37,309 bases of DNA from UBA1181 sp045617845 (GTDB taxonomy: Bacteria > Bacteroidota > Bacteroidia > Bacteroidales > Paludibacteraceae), in the NCBI GenBank assembly GCA_045617845.1, contig JAZLJL010000053.1:1-37309 (forward strand). The letters are read 5' to 3'. This document shows, piece by piece, positions 22,847 through 30,805 of this stretch. The translations under genes were made by a program, and so were the position numbers. How positions within the stretch are numbered: the first letter of the stretch is position 1; each line of letters opens with the position of its first letter. The notes beneath the pieces were generated by a model. It was not told where the DNA came from. It made no database searches and saw only the letters and a list, made by a program, of their open reading frames with translations.

Positions 22847-24958
22847 TCACCACTCCACCAACCATTTCCTGACGCTACCATCACTCATCCTCACGATGTT
22901 GACGCCGCGCCGCAAAGAAGGAATCCGAGTACCCGAAAGCGTATGGATAGCCACCGGATAGGCATCGACCGAAGAGAAATCAGCAACGCCTGTGGCATCG
23001 CCTCCCCTCAATTCATAGCCCGTGCGGGATGCGGTGATATGGATATGGAAGACGAACTTAGCGACAGCCGTTTGACCATTCTTCCGATACTTAATCGCCT
23101 GACGGATCGTAAAGTCCGAGCCATCGGGCGATTTGCCCGGATATTGTCCCAAAGAGAAAGAGAGACCGTTAGCGTCAAATTCGCTGAAGACGTAACCCGA
23201 CGGATAATCGCAACGGTCGCCCGACGCCGAGAACCAATGACCATAGCCGTTAGCCGAAGAAGGCGTGTCGCTGATGGAACCGTCAGAATTGACCGCATAG
23301 AACATCGCCTGCCCCTCGGAAGGACCAGCACTCGTCCAAGACGTAAGAACGCCGCCTAGAGCGGAAGCCTGCATCTGCAAGGCGGTTCCAAGCATAGACG
23401 CGGCCCGTCCCTCCACGTTGACGACAGCGCCCTGATAAACGCTCGACGAAGCAGGGAAATAGACATCATACTCCAACTCGACATCGCTAATCGCTATGGT
23501 ATCAGAGATTTCAGCCGCACCGTAAAGGTTAGTCCCCTTAAATTGAACCGTATAGGGCCATTGGTCATCATCCGTGATATCCTCGTCCCACTCGTGGCGA
23601 ACATACTCCGACGGAGAAGGAGAGACAACCAAGAACAACATTTTCACGTCCGCCGGCACCACGCAACCCGTCACACAACTCACCTCCCTATTAGCGTCCG
23701 CCTCCCTACAATAGACCTCATCTTCATACAAATAACGTCTCGAGCCATCGTTCATCAGCGCGACATAACCAAGGCGGAAACCCCTAGTCGAATATTTAGA
23801 CGAACGATTGTATGAAACACCATTGAACGGCACAAACTTCTCACCATTAAAAAACTGCTTCGCATCGCCCCGCGGAAGAGACGCGCCATTGGCGAGGGAA
23901 GTGAACTCGGTGAAGATTTCCGTACCCGGAGCAGGCACGTTCAAACGGATAATATTGAAACCGGTGCTCTGCGGACAGCTGCTATAAGTCACCTGATACT
24001 TCGCGTCGCCCAAGGAAACATAATCGTAACGCAACGTGGCGATATAATTATCCGCTTCATCCCGCACCCCGTCAATATCAAGCGTCGCCATCCTCATCGC
24101 ATACAAAAAATACTCCCTATAAAGATCGGAGACATCCATCTCCTTCATCATCATAAAGCTCTCATTCGGGTCTGAACCACGACCCGGATCATACCTCCAA
24201 AACGTACCGATGAAGTCGATACCATACTTCTCCGTAAGATAATAGTGCCACCAATAAGACTGATACCTATGCCATTCGTGCGTCATGGCATAATTGTGCG
24301 TGTTTTTAAAGAGGCTCCAACTCTGGTTCCACTTCTGATCAGGATAAGATTGGTTAGCCTGCCACTGGGCCGTCTGCTCCCAGAAAGTGGAACCGTCGCC
24401 GATGGAAGTTCTGAAACCCGAAAACCCCTTAAGGTCAGCATAGACCTGATATTGAAAAGAGTGACCCACCTCATGAGCGACAGAGTGGCCCACCGGCTTG
24501 CTAGTGCTCGGACTCAGCCACAAAGCACCGATGACATCGTCATATCCGCCGCCGTAACACACCCACTCCGTCGTATGGTTCAGCAAGACCATCATCTTAT
24601 ATTTCGAGACATTGGACGCGCTTTCGTCGCAAAAGGCCAGTCTGCCGACATTCATGGCATAGAAACCCTCACACTTCTGCAAGAGATCGTCGATGTCCAC
24701 ACTATACGTAGCAGATGCGTTCGTCGGATTGGTGTTGCCATAATACTTATCCCAAAAAACGATGAAGTTCGCGCTCTCCTTCGAGCGGGACTTAGACCAA
24801 GTATATTGGTTGTTCGGATCGCTCTCGCTATAGATAAGCGTATCCATTCTGTTCCGCCACTCGTTAGGAATGTAGATACCTTTTTGCGCCGACAAAGAAA
24901 TATTCAGCAATGTCAAGAACAAAGCCAATACGAATAAGGATTTATTTTTCATGAACAT
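22847..24958 (-). CDS. Secreted zincin-like protein with DUF4859 domain
   Basis: A 703-residue secreted protein. The signal peptide ends near ISLSAQ (residues 1-25). A metallopeptidase-like domain spans roughly 60-320 with His162-Glu163 and His166 in SVAHEVGHSFQYQ, a classical HExxH zinc site, plus many Trp/Tyr residues; it resembles DUF6055-type proteins. A beta-sandwich region follows, then a DUF4859 domain around 490-650 (MFYAVNSDGSISDTPSSANG, GYVFSEFDANGLSFSLGQYP). The end (PVAIHTLSGTRIPSLRRGVN) looks like a T9SS-style sorting tail. Substrate unknown; secreted host- or glycoprotein-directed proteases are a fair guess given the family. ATGs at 24958 and 24952 are both possible starts. Confidence 0.75.
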   Translation of the reverse strand: MFMKNKSLFVLALFLTLLNISLSAQKGIYIPNEWRNRMDTLIYSESDPNNQYTWSKSRSKESANFIVFWDKYYGNTNPTNASATYSVDIDDLLQKCEGFYAMNVGRLAFCDESASNVSKYKMMVLLNHTTEWVCYGGGYDDVIGALWLSPSTSKPVGHSVAHEVGHSFQYQVYADLKGFSGFRTSIGDGSTFWEQTAQWQANQSYPDQKWNQSWSLFKNTHNYAMTHEWHRYQSYWWHYYLTEKYGIDFIGTFWRYDPGRGSDPNESFMMMKEMDVSDLYREYFLYAMRMATLDIDGVRDEADNYIATLRYDYVSLGDAKYQVTYSSCPQSTGFNIIRLNVPAPGTEIFTEFTSLANGASLPRGDAKQFFNGEKFVPFNGVSYNRSSKYSTRGFRLGYVALMNDGSRRYLYEDEVYCREADANREVSCVTGCVVPADVKMLFLVVSPSPSEYVRHEWDEDITDDDQWPYTVQFKGTNLYGAAEISDTIAISDVELEYDVYFPASSSVYQGAVVNVEGRAASMLGTALQMQASALGGVLTSWTSAGPSEGQAMFYAVNSDGSISDTPSSANGYGHWFSASGDRCDYPSGYVFSEFDANGLSFSLGQYPGKSPDGSDFTIRQAIKYRKNGQTAVAKFVFHIHITASRTGYELRGGDATGVADFSSVDAYPVAIHTLSGTRIPSLRRGVNIVRMSDGSVRKWLVEW

Positions 24959-24994
24959 GACTATCGCTATAAGATGTGTTTAATCAATGACACG

Positions 24995-25002
24995 CAAATG
25001 TA
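24995..25002 (-). promoter_or_regulatory. -7 promoter element for the DUF4859 protein gene
   Basis: On the minus strand TACATTTG matches TAnnTTTG, 37-44 bp before the start codons. TTTG at 25022-25019 is 16 bp upstream, closer than usual. Confidence 0.45.
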
Positions 25003-25058
25003 AAAAAAAAGAAAAGGTCAAATAGATTTTTTACAAGCAAAACGATTCAGAACCCACA

Positions 25059-25865
25059 TTATCGATTGGAACCTATATCCCATAGAGTGCTTGCGCTTTC
25101 AGGAACCGCATCCTCCCCTATCCGATAATCGATACCCGCCTTATGAGCCTGAGAAATCTGGAAGGGACGGCGGATATAGTACATCCTACCATCCTTGATG
25201 AACCTTGCGCCCGTCTGGTGGAAACGGAAAGGAATCTCCTTCTCCACACATTGCCGGCGAAGATCGAGCACCCAATCGAAGTCGCACGGACGCGCCTCCG
25301 TACCAGACTCGCCACTGCACGAGACCTCCTCAATCCGTCCGTCCAAAAAGCGGGAGAGGTCGACACGCTCCAACATCGGCGCGACGATGATAGACTTATG
25401 CTTGATGGGAAGAGAGAGAAAAATCGGCAGACGATAATCCGCCATCGCCTGGTTCTCCACCGTGCAACCGACAAGGACATTATCATAACCGTCGCCCCAA
25501 TCGTCAGGCAAACAATCCATAAAACGGTCGATACGTTTCGTGAAGAAATAAAAGTAGCAATCGCGGCGCAGGCGCATCATACGCCAACACTCCGCCCGCC
25601 ATTCGTCGGCATCCTCCAAAAGGAAGTCGGAGGTGAAACAAGTGAAGACGATACGTCCCGGAGGAATCTTAAAACTCTTATCACGCTTGCGCTTCAGAGG
25701 AAGATCGAACATCGAGGTCTTCCGCACCACATTGCTGGCGACCGCGCTCTCATATTTCGCATCCTGACGGTAGACATAACAATACCTGCAACCCGGACTC
25801 ACCTTCGTGCAACCATGCCACGGATTCCAATCCGCAAAAACCTGTCGGGAGACTGTGATTTTCAT
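25059..25865 (-). CDS. DUF5131 family protein (phage Gp37/Gp68-like, radical-SAM-like Cys motif)
   Basis: A 268-residue protein of the DUF5131/Gp37-Gp68 family. The start ADWNPWHGCTKVSPGCRYCY holds a CxxxxxxCxxC cluster near residues 18-29 that resembles a radical-SAM iron-sulfur site; then FTCFTSDFLLEDADEWRAEC, FYFFTKRIDRF, VGCTVENQAMADYRLP and FHQTGARFIKDGRMY are all family hallmarks. Members occur in phages, plasmids and chromosomes; the reaction is not known. It follows the GNAT gene at 25881-26318 by 15 bp on the same strand, so the two may share a transcript. Single-domain, normal length. Confidence 0.85.
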   Translation of the reverse strand: MKITVSRQVFADWNPWHGCTKVSPGCRYCYVYRQDAKYESAVASNVVRKTSMFDLPLKRKRDKSFKIPPGRIVFTCFTSDFLLEDADEWRAECWRMMRLRRDCYFYFFTKRIDRFMDCLPDDWGDGYDNVLVGCTVENQAMADYRLPIFLSLPIKHKSIIVAPMLERVDLSRFLDGRIEEVSCSGESGTEARPCDFDWVLDLRRQCVEKEIPFRFHQTGARFIKDGRMYYIRRPFQISQAHKAGIDYRIGEDAVPESASTLWDIGSNR

Positions 25866-25880
25866 ACCAACGAGACGATA

Positions 25881-26318
25881 TTATTCCAGAATATCCTTGA
25901 TTTCCCAGCCATAGCAATTGGTCTCACGCAACTGGAAACCCACACTCCTATAGAGATGGTTAGCGGCGACGCGCGACGGACGCGAAGTGAGCTGCAATTT
26001 AATCGGAGCGAATCTCTTCGCATCATTCAACACATATTCAACCAACTGTTTACCAAGATGTTGCCCACGATAATCCGCCAACACCACCACATCCTCGACA
26101 GACGCCTTCCTACCCGTAGGGGAAACGAAGAGACACAAGGAAGCGCACCCGATAATCCGTTCACCATCCAAGACCACATAAAGGTGGTTACCCTCGCCAC
26201 GCAACATTTCAGACAAACCAGCACGCGTCAGCACCACATGGTCCGATAGCTGGTTCATCAGCACGCCCAAGTCAGCCAACTGGGCATCCGTAAACGAATC
26301 AATTTCCCTAATAACCAT
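25881..26318 (-). CDS. GNAT family N-acetyltransferase
   Basis: A 145-residue single-domain acetyltransferase using acetyl-CoA. The core shows VVLDGERIIGCASLCLF, the strand VEDVVVLADYRGQHLGKQLV with the acetyl-CoA-binding R-G-Q-x-L-G (Q/RxxGxG/A-like) loop, and the C-terminal LTSRPSRVAANHLYRSVGF typical of GNAT proteins. The acceptor is unknown. It lies 33 bp after a second GNAT gene and 15 bp before the DUF5131 gene, all leftward, which suggests one transcript. Confidence 0.88.
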   Translation of the reverse strand: MVIREIDSFTDAQLADLGVLMNQLSDHVVLTRAGLSEMLRGEGNHLYVVLDGERIIGCASLCLFVSPTGRKASVEDVVVLADYRGQHLGKQLVEYVLNDAKRFAPIKLQLTSRPSRVAANHLYRSVGFQLRETNCYGWEIKDILE

Positions 26319-26351
26319 ATCTGAAATTCACCTTAAAACTACAATCCATCA

Positions 26352-26915
26352 TCAGCAAATCAAAGGCATATACTCCCGCGGCTTGAAACCATTCTCCCAG
26401 TCACATCGATCGACCTCATAGGCGCAAGAGAGCTCCCCCTGCGCATCGGTAAACTCCTCGACCAGAGACATGCCGATGGAGCGGGCCGTGGCGGAAGAGG
26501 CCACGTTCGCCCTCCTCATATAAGAGAAAAGCGCATTGAAAGGCGTGTTCATGAAAGCCCAATCACGGCAAGCCGAAGCTGCCTCCTTAGCGAATCCCCT
26601 GCGCCACAAGTCCCTACGGATATGGTAGCCGATTTCAGGACGGATGAAGCCGTTGATATCCTGCATAGTAAGACCACAGTCGCCGATCAGCTCGCCCGTC
26701 TCCTTCAGCACGACCGCCCAGAGACCGAAGCCGAAGACACGGTAACGGTCGATATTACGGCTAATCCAGAAGCGGACACGCTCCTCGTCAAACCGGTAAG
26801 GATAGTGGCACATCGCGTCAGCGTCCCCGAGCACACGGGAGAGCGCGTCGAAATCCGTCCGCTCAAATTCACGCAAGAGCAGGCGGTCGGTCGTTATGGA
26901 AAATACAGACTTCAT
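26352..26915 (-). CDS. GNAT family N-acetyltransferase, RimJ/RimL-like
   Basis: A 187-residue acetyltransferase of the RimJ/RimL type (Acetyltransf_3). It begins TDRLLLREFERTDFDALSRV, has GLWAVVLKETGELIGDCGL, then PEIGYHIRRDLWRRGFAKEA with the acetyl-CoA loop RRGFAKEA, and FSYMRRANVASSATARSIGM near the end. Enzymes like this acetylate ribosomal-protein N-termini or small molecules; the substrate here is unknown. First gene of the leftward GNAT-GNAT-DUF5131 run. Confidence 0.88.
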   Translation of the reverse strand: MKSVFSITTDRLLLREFERTDFDALSRVLGDADAMCHYPYRFDEERVRFWISRNIDRYRVFGFGLWAVVLKETGELIGDCGLTMQDINGFIRPEIGYHIRRDLWRRGFAKEAASACRDWAFMNTPFNALFSYMRRANVASSATARSIGMSLVEEFTDAQGELSCAYEVDRCDWENGFKPREYMPLIC

Positions 26916-26925
26916 ACTAGACTGA

Positions 26926-26933
26926 CAAAATTA
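26926..26933 (-). promoter_or_regulatory. -7 promoter element of the GNAT/DUF5131 run
   Basis: On the minus strand TAATTTTG matches TAnnTTTG only 10 bp before the ATG, so the transcript would have almost no leader. Confidence 0.4.
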
Positions 26934-27066
26934 AGGGTGGCGGTCGAAAAAAACTAACGGCAACTCACCATAGGGTTGAGTGGTAAAAATAGGTTTTTTA
27001 ATTACAAAAATAATTCATAATAATTATCTAAAAACAGTCAAGGAAGAAAACTTTCTTTCTCAACCC

Positions 27067-27098
27067 CTTGCGCAAATAAAAAACTATATTTATATTTG
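27067..27098 (+). promoter_or_regulatory. Promoter of the second Rpn gene
   Basis: CTTG (27067-27070), 20 bp, TATATTTG (27091-27098): close to the full consensus, 24 bp before the ATG at 27122. A further TACATTTG lies at 27108-27115, too near the start to be the main -7 box. Confidence 0.55.
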
Positions 27099-27121
27099 CG
27101 TAATATTTACATTTGTATATT

Positions 27122-28141
27122 ATGAAAGAAAAACCTGTATTAGAAGTGAAGAGACCCACATTCATCGACATCAAATCGGACTTCGGATTTAAGAGATGCA
27201 TGAGTGACCCGATCGTGATGAAATCGTTTTTGAATGCGATACTGAGCGAAGACTACGGAAAAATCGAGCAAATCCATTTCGAGAACGTGGAGATGGCGAA
27301 GGAACGGATGGAACATCGGGGGGTCCGTTTCGACCTCCGATGCACATTGGACAACGGAGACGACGTCCTGATAGAAATGCAGAATTACGGACACCGCTAT
27401 TTCAAAACCCGAGCCAATTATTATCTTTGCAGATTGATGTGCGAGCATATCCAGTCAGACATCGTTTGGAGAAACATGGACCATGACATCCCCAGACTGA
27501 TCGGAATTTTCATTCTAGGCGTTCCGATGATGGACCTGACGAAACCTGTGACGGTCACAGCCGAATGTGACCTCGATACCCAAGAGGAATTCTGGGACCG
27601 ACAGCGGAAATACTTCATCTCCCTGCCCCATTTCGAATGGGGAGAAGATATGGATGCCCCCACATCCAAAGAGATATGGATGGAAATCTTTAAAAATTTA
27701 GGTAGTATGACATTTGTGAATCCGAAAGTATATGAGATGGCCGACGAAGGGCTACGTCGTCTGATCGATAAAGCGCGGGTATCCAGACTATCCGGCCAAG
27801 AACTTGCTGAGTACGAGGCAGGCATGAAAGACCTCTCGGACTATGGAACCGCTGAAGCCTACGGATATGACAATGGATTCCGAAGAGGTTTAGCGGAAGG
27901 AAACGCAGAAGGTTTAGCGCAAGGACTTGCGGAAGGTCGTGCGGAAGGTCGTGCGGAAGGTCGTGCAGAGGGTCGTGCAGAGGGTCGTGCGGAAGGTCGT
28001 GCGGAAGGCAAATCCGAAGGCATCAAAGAACACGCCAAACAAGTGGCGCGTATGATGCTTAACCACCAAAAACCGATGGATGAAGTCATTATGTTCTCAG
28101 GTCTGACGAAAGAGGAAATCGAACAACTGAAAGAAGAATAA
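27122..28141 (+). CDS. Rpn family PD-(D/E)XK nuclease with GRAE-repeat linker
   Basis: A 339-residue paralogue of the Rpn protein at 3399-4271. It shares KSDFGFKRCM, SFLNAIL, the Asp of VRFDLRC, the E-x-Q of VLIEMQ and KTRANYYL. The main difference is the linker: six GRAE repeats after GLAQGLAE, making a long charged helix before the C-terminal VARMMLNHQKPMDEVIMFSG, which resembles the HTH-like end of family members. I use the ATG at 27122; a TTG at 27113 is also in frame. RNase HI starts 6 bp after its stop, so the two are co-transcribed. Confidence 0.85.
   Translation: MKEKPVLEVKRPTFIDIKSDFGFKRCMSDPIVMKSFLNAILSEDYGKIEQIHFENVEMAKERMEHRGVRFDLRCTLDNGDDVLIEMQNYGHRYFKTRANYYLCRLMCEHIQSDIVWRNMDHDIPRLIGIFILGVPMMDLTKPVTVTAECDLDTQEEFWDRQRKYFISLPHFEWGEDMDAPTSKEIWMEIFKNLGSMTFVNPKVYEMADEGLRRLIDKARVSRLSGQELAEYEAGMKDLSDYGTAEAYGYDNGFRRGLAEGNAEGLAQGLAEGRAEGRAEGRAEGRAEGRAEGRAEGKSEGIKEHAKQVARMMLNHQKPMDEVIMFSGLTKEEIEQLKEE
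27935..28006 (+). repeat. 12-bp in-frame tandem repeat (6 copies) in the Rpn gene
   Basis: Six 12-bp units of GGTCGTGCRGAR encode GRAE six times. Unit-number change would keep the frame and only lengthen or shorten the helix. Less perfect copies (GLAE, GNAE) precede it. Confidence 0.92.
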
Positions 28142-28147
28142 CCATTA

Positions 28148-28663
28148 ATGGATAAACCCACTATCGAGCTATACACAGATGGTTCCGCCGACCCAAACCC
28201 GGGGAAAGGCGGATATGGCGTAATCCTAAAATGGGGAACGTACCAAAAAGAATTTTCCGAAGGATTCACGCAGACCACGAACAACCGGATGGAAATCCTA
28301 GGCGTCATAGCCGGTTTGGAAAAGCTCAAACAGGAATCCATCGTCCACCTCTATTCAGATTCCCAATACGTGATAAGAGCCATCGAAGAGAATTGGATAG
28401 GCAAATGGAAAGCGAAAGGCTGGCATAGGACCAAAACAAAGAAGGCACTGAACGCAGATCTCTGGAGACGGTTAGACGAACTATTAGGGAAGCACGAAGT
28501 GCACACACATTGGATCAAAGGGCACAATGGCCATCCAATGAACGAGCGCTGTGACCAACTGGCTAAAACGGCAAGGGAATCAAGCGAACTTTCAATCGAT
28601 GAAGGATATGACAACGGAGAGACGGAAGAGAACGGAATACAAATGGAACTCTTCCCGATTTAA
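28148..28663 (+). CDS. rnhA: Ribonuclease HI
   Basis: A 171-residue RNase HI that cuts the RNA strand of RNA-DNA hybrids in the cytosol. Catalytic acids are in place: Asp in YTDGSADPNPGKGGYG (residue 10), Glu in NNRMEILG (about 48), Asp in YSDSQYVI (about 70) and Asp in NERCDQLAK (about 134), with HWIKGHNGHP as the conserved loop. The basic handle WIGKWKAKGWHRTKTKK is present. A 25-residue acidic tail after the core is longer than in E. coli. It is 6 bp downstream of the Rpn nuclease gene. Confidence 0.95.
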   Translation: MDKPTIELYTDGSADPNPGKGGYGVILKWGTYQKEFSEGFTQTTNNRMEILGVIAGLEKLKQESIVHLYSDSQYVIRAIEENWIGKWKAKGWHRTKTKKALNADLWRRLDELLGKHEVHTHWIKGHNGHPMNERCDQLAKTARESSELSIDEGYDNGETEENGIQMELFPI

Positions 28664-28700
28664 CTCGACGAATAACTACCACTCGAAAAATGATAACAAA

Positions 28701-28740
28701 AAACGGTGCACAGCCACTACGACTGCGCACCGTTATTATT
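28701..28740. terminator. Bidirectional terminator between rnhA and the phosphoethanolamine transferase
   Basis: AACGGTGC ... GCACCGTT form a stem extended by CAG/CTG, with A-rich sequence on the left and TTATTATT on the right. It serves both convergent transcripts. Confidence 0.75.
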
Positions 28741-28767
28741 AAGACCAATTATATGGCAACCTAAAAA

Positions 28768-30432
28768 TCAATCACACTGTCCTTTATGATACTCAACGTC
28801 ATCAGCGAAACGTTTTTCGAGATGGTAATCAGGCGACAGAAAATCTAAAGATGGATTATAGTAATGATATTTAATATCAGATAAACCCAATAAGAAATCG
28901 AACAAATTTTCTATGGCGATAGGTTTATCGACAGACTGCGTCATTTGTGTGTATTTGTCTCCTAAACTAGAACGAAGGCTATCGCTTGTCCATATAACAA
29001 AAGGGATATCCACATAACCATTCGAATGCCCGGCGAAATCCCTTTTCTCATACATTTCTTCACCATGGTCTGAGAAGTAGATAAAAAGAGACTTTTTATT
29101 CACCTGTTTTCTGAGAGTATCAATCATGTTGGAAAGGATAAAATCCGTGTAAAGTATTGAATTATCATACTCAGAAATAAGCGTTTTCTTGGTTTTGTTA
29201 AGATAATCCCTTCCTGCCTCAACAATATCTTTATCAGAGAATTGGGCAAACTGCTTAGGGTACCTTCTTTTGTAATCTCCATGCGAGCCCATCAAATGTA
29301 AAAAGACGAGTTTCTTAGAACTCTCCTCATCCATCACTTCAGAAAGTTTCGGAAGAATCACATCATCAAATTTTTCTTGTAAGTTATCTCCGGAATACAA
29401 CATTCCCACAAAAAGACTGGTATCGCATCTATCGGAAAAATAATTTTCGCACCCACTGAAGAAACCTCCCTTTTCCTGGTTAGATATCCAATAAGTCTTA
29501 TAACCCAATTTAGAATAAACCGTAGGGATAGCAGGGTAATGATACCAATCCTGAGTATTACTTGTCGAATTCTTGTAGGTCATAAACATCTTCATGGATT
29601 CGCTGGTCGTCGAATAACTAGAAATCACATCGTTAAACGCAATAAGCACATCCTTCTTGGATTCCAACAAAGGCGAAGTCTTTAAATTATATCCATAAAT
29701 AGAATGATGGCTTCTTGCGGCAGATTCACCTATAACTATGACAATGTTATCAATATCGGATTCTCCTTGAAGCGTTTCTAATAAATAATTTTCATTACCT
29801 CCTAATTGTTCCATGTCCCCAATGCGATGCATAGCCGTTCTTGTCCTTGAAAAATTCAAAAAGCTGCGAATAAAAATGTTGACGTTTTGCTTTTCCGTAA
29901 CATCTAAGAATTGGATAACGGAGAAAATAGCGCCTAAACATCCAAGTATAGCAACAATAATTGCAAATGGTTTCTCCTTCAACTTACGGAATCCGAAAAC
30001 AAGTCCTGTCGTTACAAGCGCAAAAACTAAAAACCTAATCAAAAAAACAGAAGATATGAAATTTGAAATCGAATAATCAATGAATTCACACGCTTCTCTA
30101 CTATTGGTCTCATATAATATGGTAAACATTCTACTACTGATGCCGAATCCCCAAAACAAGTACGAAACTGCATTGGTTACACAAAGAAGGGCATATAACG
30201 CCGAGACCACCAGACCTACCCATTTAATTATTTTGTTCTTTATTGAAACGACGATACTCAATATCATAGAGAACAAAAAAGATATTGTAAACCATTTTAT
30301 AGACAAAAACAGCAAATTACCTCCATCTTGAAGATTTCTATCTACCACATCAATTGAACCTAAAAGCCCCAACATGGTAAATATTATCAGAAATAATCTG
30401 TTACTATATAATAAATCTTTAATCTTGTTCAT
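28768..30432 (-). CDS. Phosphoethanolamine transferase (EptA/sulfatase family)
   Basis: A 554-residue inner-membrane enzyme. The first ~185 residues hold five hydrophobic segments (for example FLIIFTMLGLLGSIDVV and FTISFLFSMILSIVVSI). The periplasmic catalytic domain starts with IVIVIGESAARSHHSIYGYN and contains the metal-site pieces HLMGSHGDYKRRYP and YFSDHGEEMYEKRDFAGHSN. This is the alkaline-phosphatase fold of EptA-type transferases that add phosphoethanolamine to lipid A or other surface glycans; in Bacteroidales such changes raise resistance to cationic peptides. The acceptor cannot be read from sequence. Its TTS...ESMKMFMT stretch probably holds the Ser/Thr nucleophile. Single gene; long upstream AT-rich region. 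Confidence 0.85.
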   Translation of the reverse strand: MNKIKDLLYSNRLFLIIFTMLGLLGSIDVVDRNLQDGGNLLFLSIKWFTISFLFSMILSIVVSIKNKIIKWVGLVVSALYALLCVTNAVSYLFWGFGISSRMFTILYETNSREACEFIDYSISNFISSVFLIRFLVFALVTTGLVFGFRKLKEKPFAIIVAILGCLGAIFSVIQFLDVTEKQNVNIFIRSFLNFSRTRTAMHRIGDMEQLGGNENYLLETLQGESDIDNIVIVIGESAARSHHSIYGYNLKTSPLLESKKDVLIAFNDVISSYSTTSESMKMFMTYKNSTSNTQDWYHYPAIPTVYSKLGYKTYWISNQEKGGFFSGCENYFSDRCDTSLFVGMLYSGDNLQEKFDDVILPKLSEVMDEESSKKLVFLHLMGSHGDYKRRYPKQFAQFSDKDIVEAGRDYLNKTKKTLISEYDNSILYTDFILSNMIDTLRKQVNKKSLFIYFSDHGEEMYEKRDFAGHSNGYVDIPFVIWTSDSLRSSLGDKYTQMTQSVDKPIAIENLFDFLLGLSDIKYHYYNPSLDFLSPDYHLEKRFADDVEYHKGQCD

Positions 30433-30722
30433 AAGTGAGTCTCCGTATATTAGTTAATATTTCTTTATTCCATGTCCTAAACTGATCTGTTCTATGATAA
30501 AAATGAAAGGATAACTTATATCATATACCTATGCTGCCATAACAAAAATATCAGAATTTACATCTCTCGTTCCCATGATTCTATACATAAATAATACCAT
30601 TGTCAAAAAACTTTCAAACACAAGCATTAAATTATATGGGATTCATATGATTTATTTAGAATTCTCGATTATTACGCAAAGATAATTCAGTTTAATATAT
30701 AAATAAAGAATAAAGGCAAAAA
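30433..30722. other. AT-rich intergenic stretch with a distant promoter box
   Basis: No coding frame is evident. On the minus strand TATCTTTG (30684-30677) matches TAnnTTTG, 245 bp before the phosphoethanolamine transferase start. If used, the leader of that gene is long and may carry regulation. No riboswitch fold is recognisable. Confidence 0.3.
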
Positions 30723-30723
30723 A

Positions 30724-30760
30724 ACGATGCGCAACCAACGTGGCCACGCATCGTCTTTTT
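30724..30760 (-). terminator. Terminator of the pyrophosphatase-like lipoprotein gene
   Basis: ACGATGCG (30724-30731) pairs with CGCATCGT (30747-30754), with TTTTTTT on the minus strand side. It is 50 bp after the stop codon of the gene at 30806. Confidence 0.75.
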
Positions 30761-30805
30761 TATATAAGATCCAAGGTTAGGACTATCCCACAAACCTTAG
30801 TCCAT

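Noticed and set aside
25143..26249. 368-codon open frame antisense to the DUF5131 and GNAT genes
   Set aside because: It spans two real genes and their gap, is rich in Arg/His/Thr as expected of an antisense frame, and matches no known fold.
27935..28006. GRAE repeat as a phase-variation switch
   Set aside because: The unit is 12 bp, so copy changes keep the reading frame; it can vary length but not switch the gene off.
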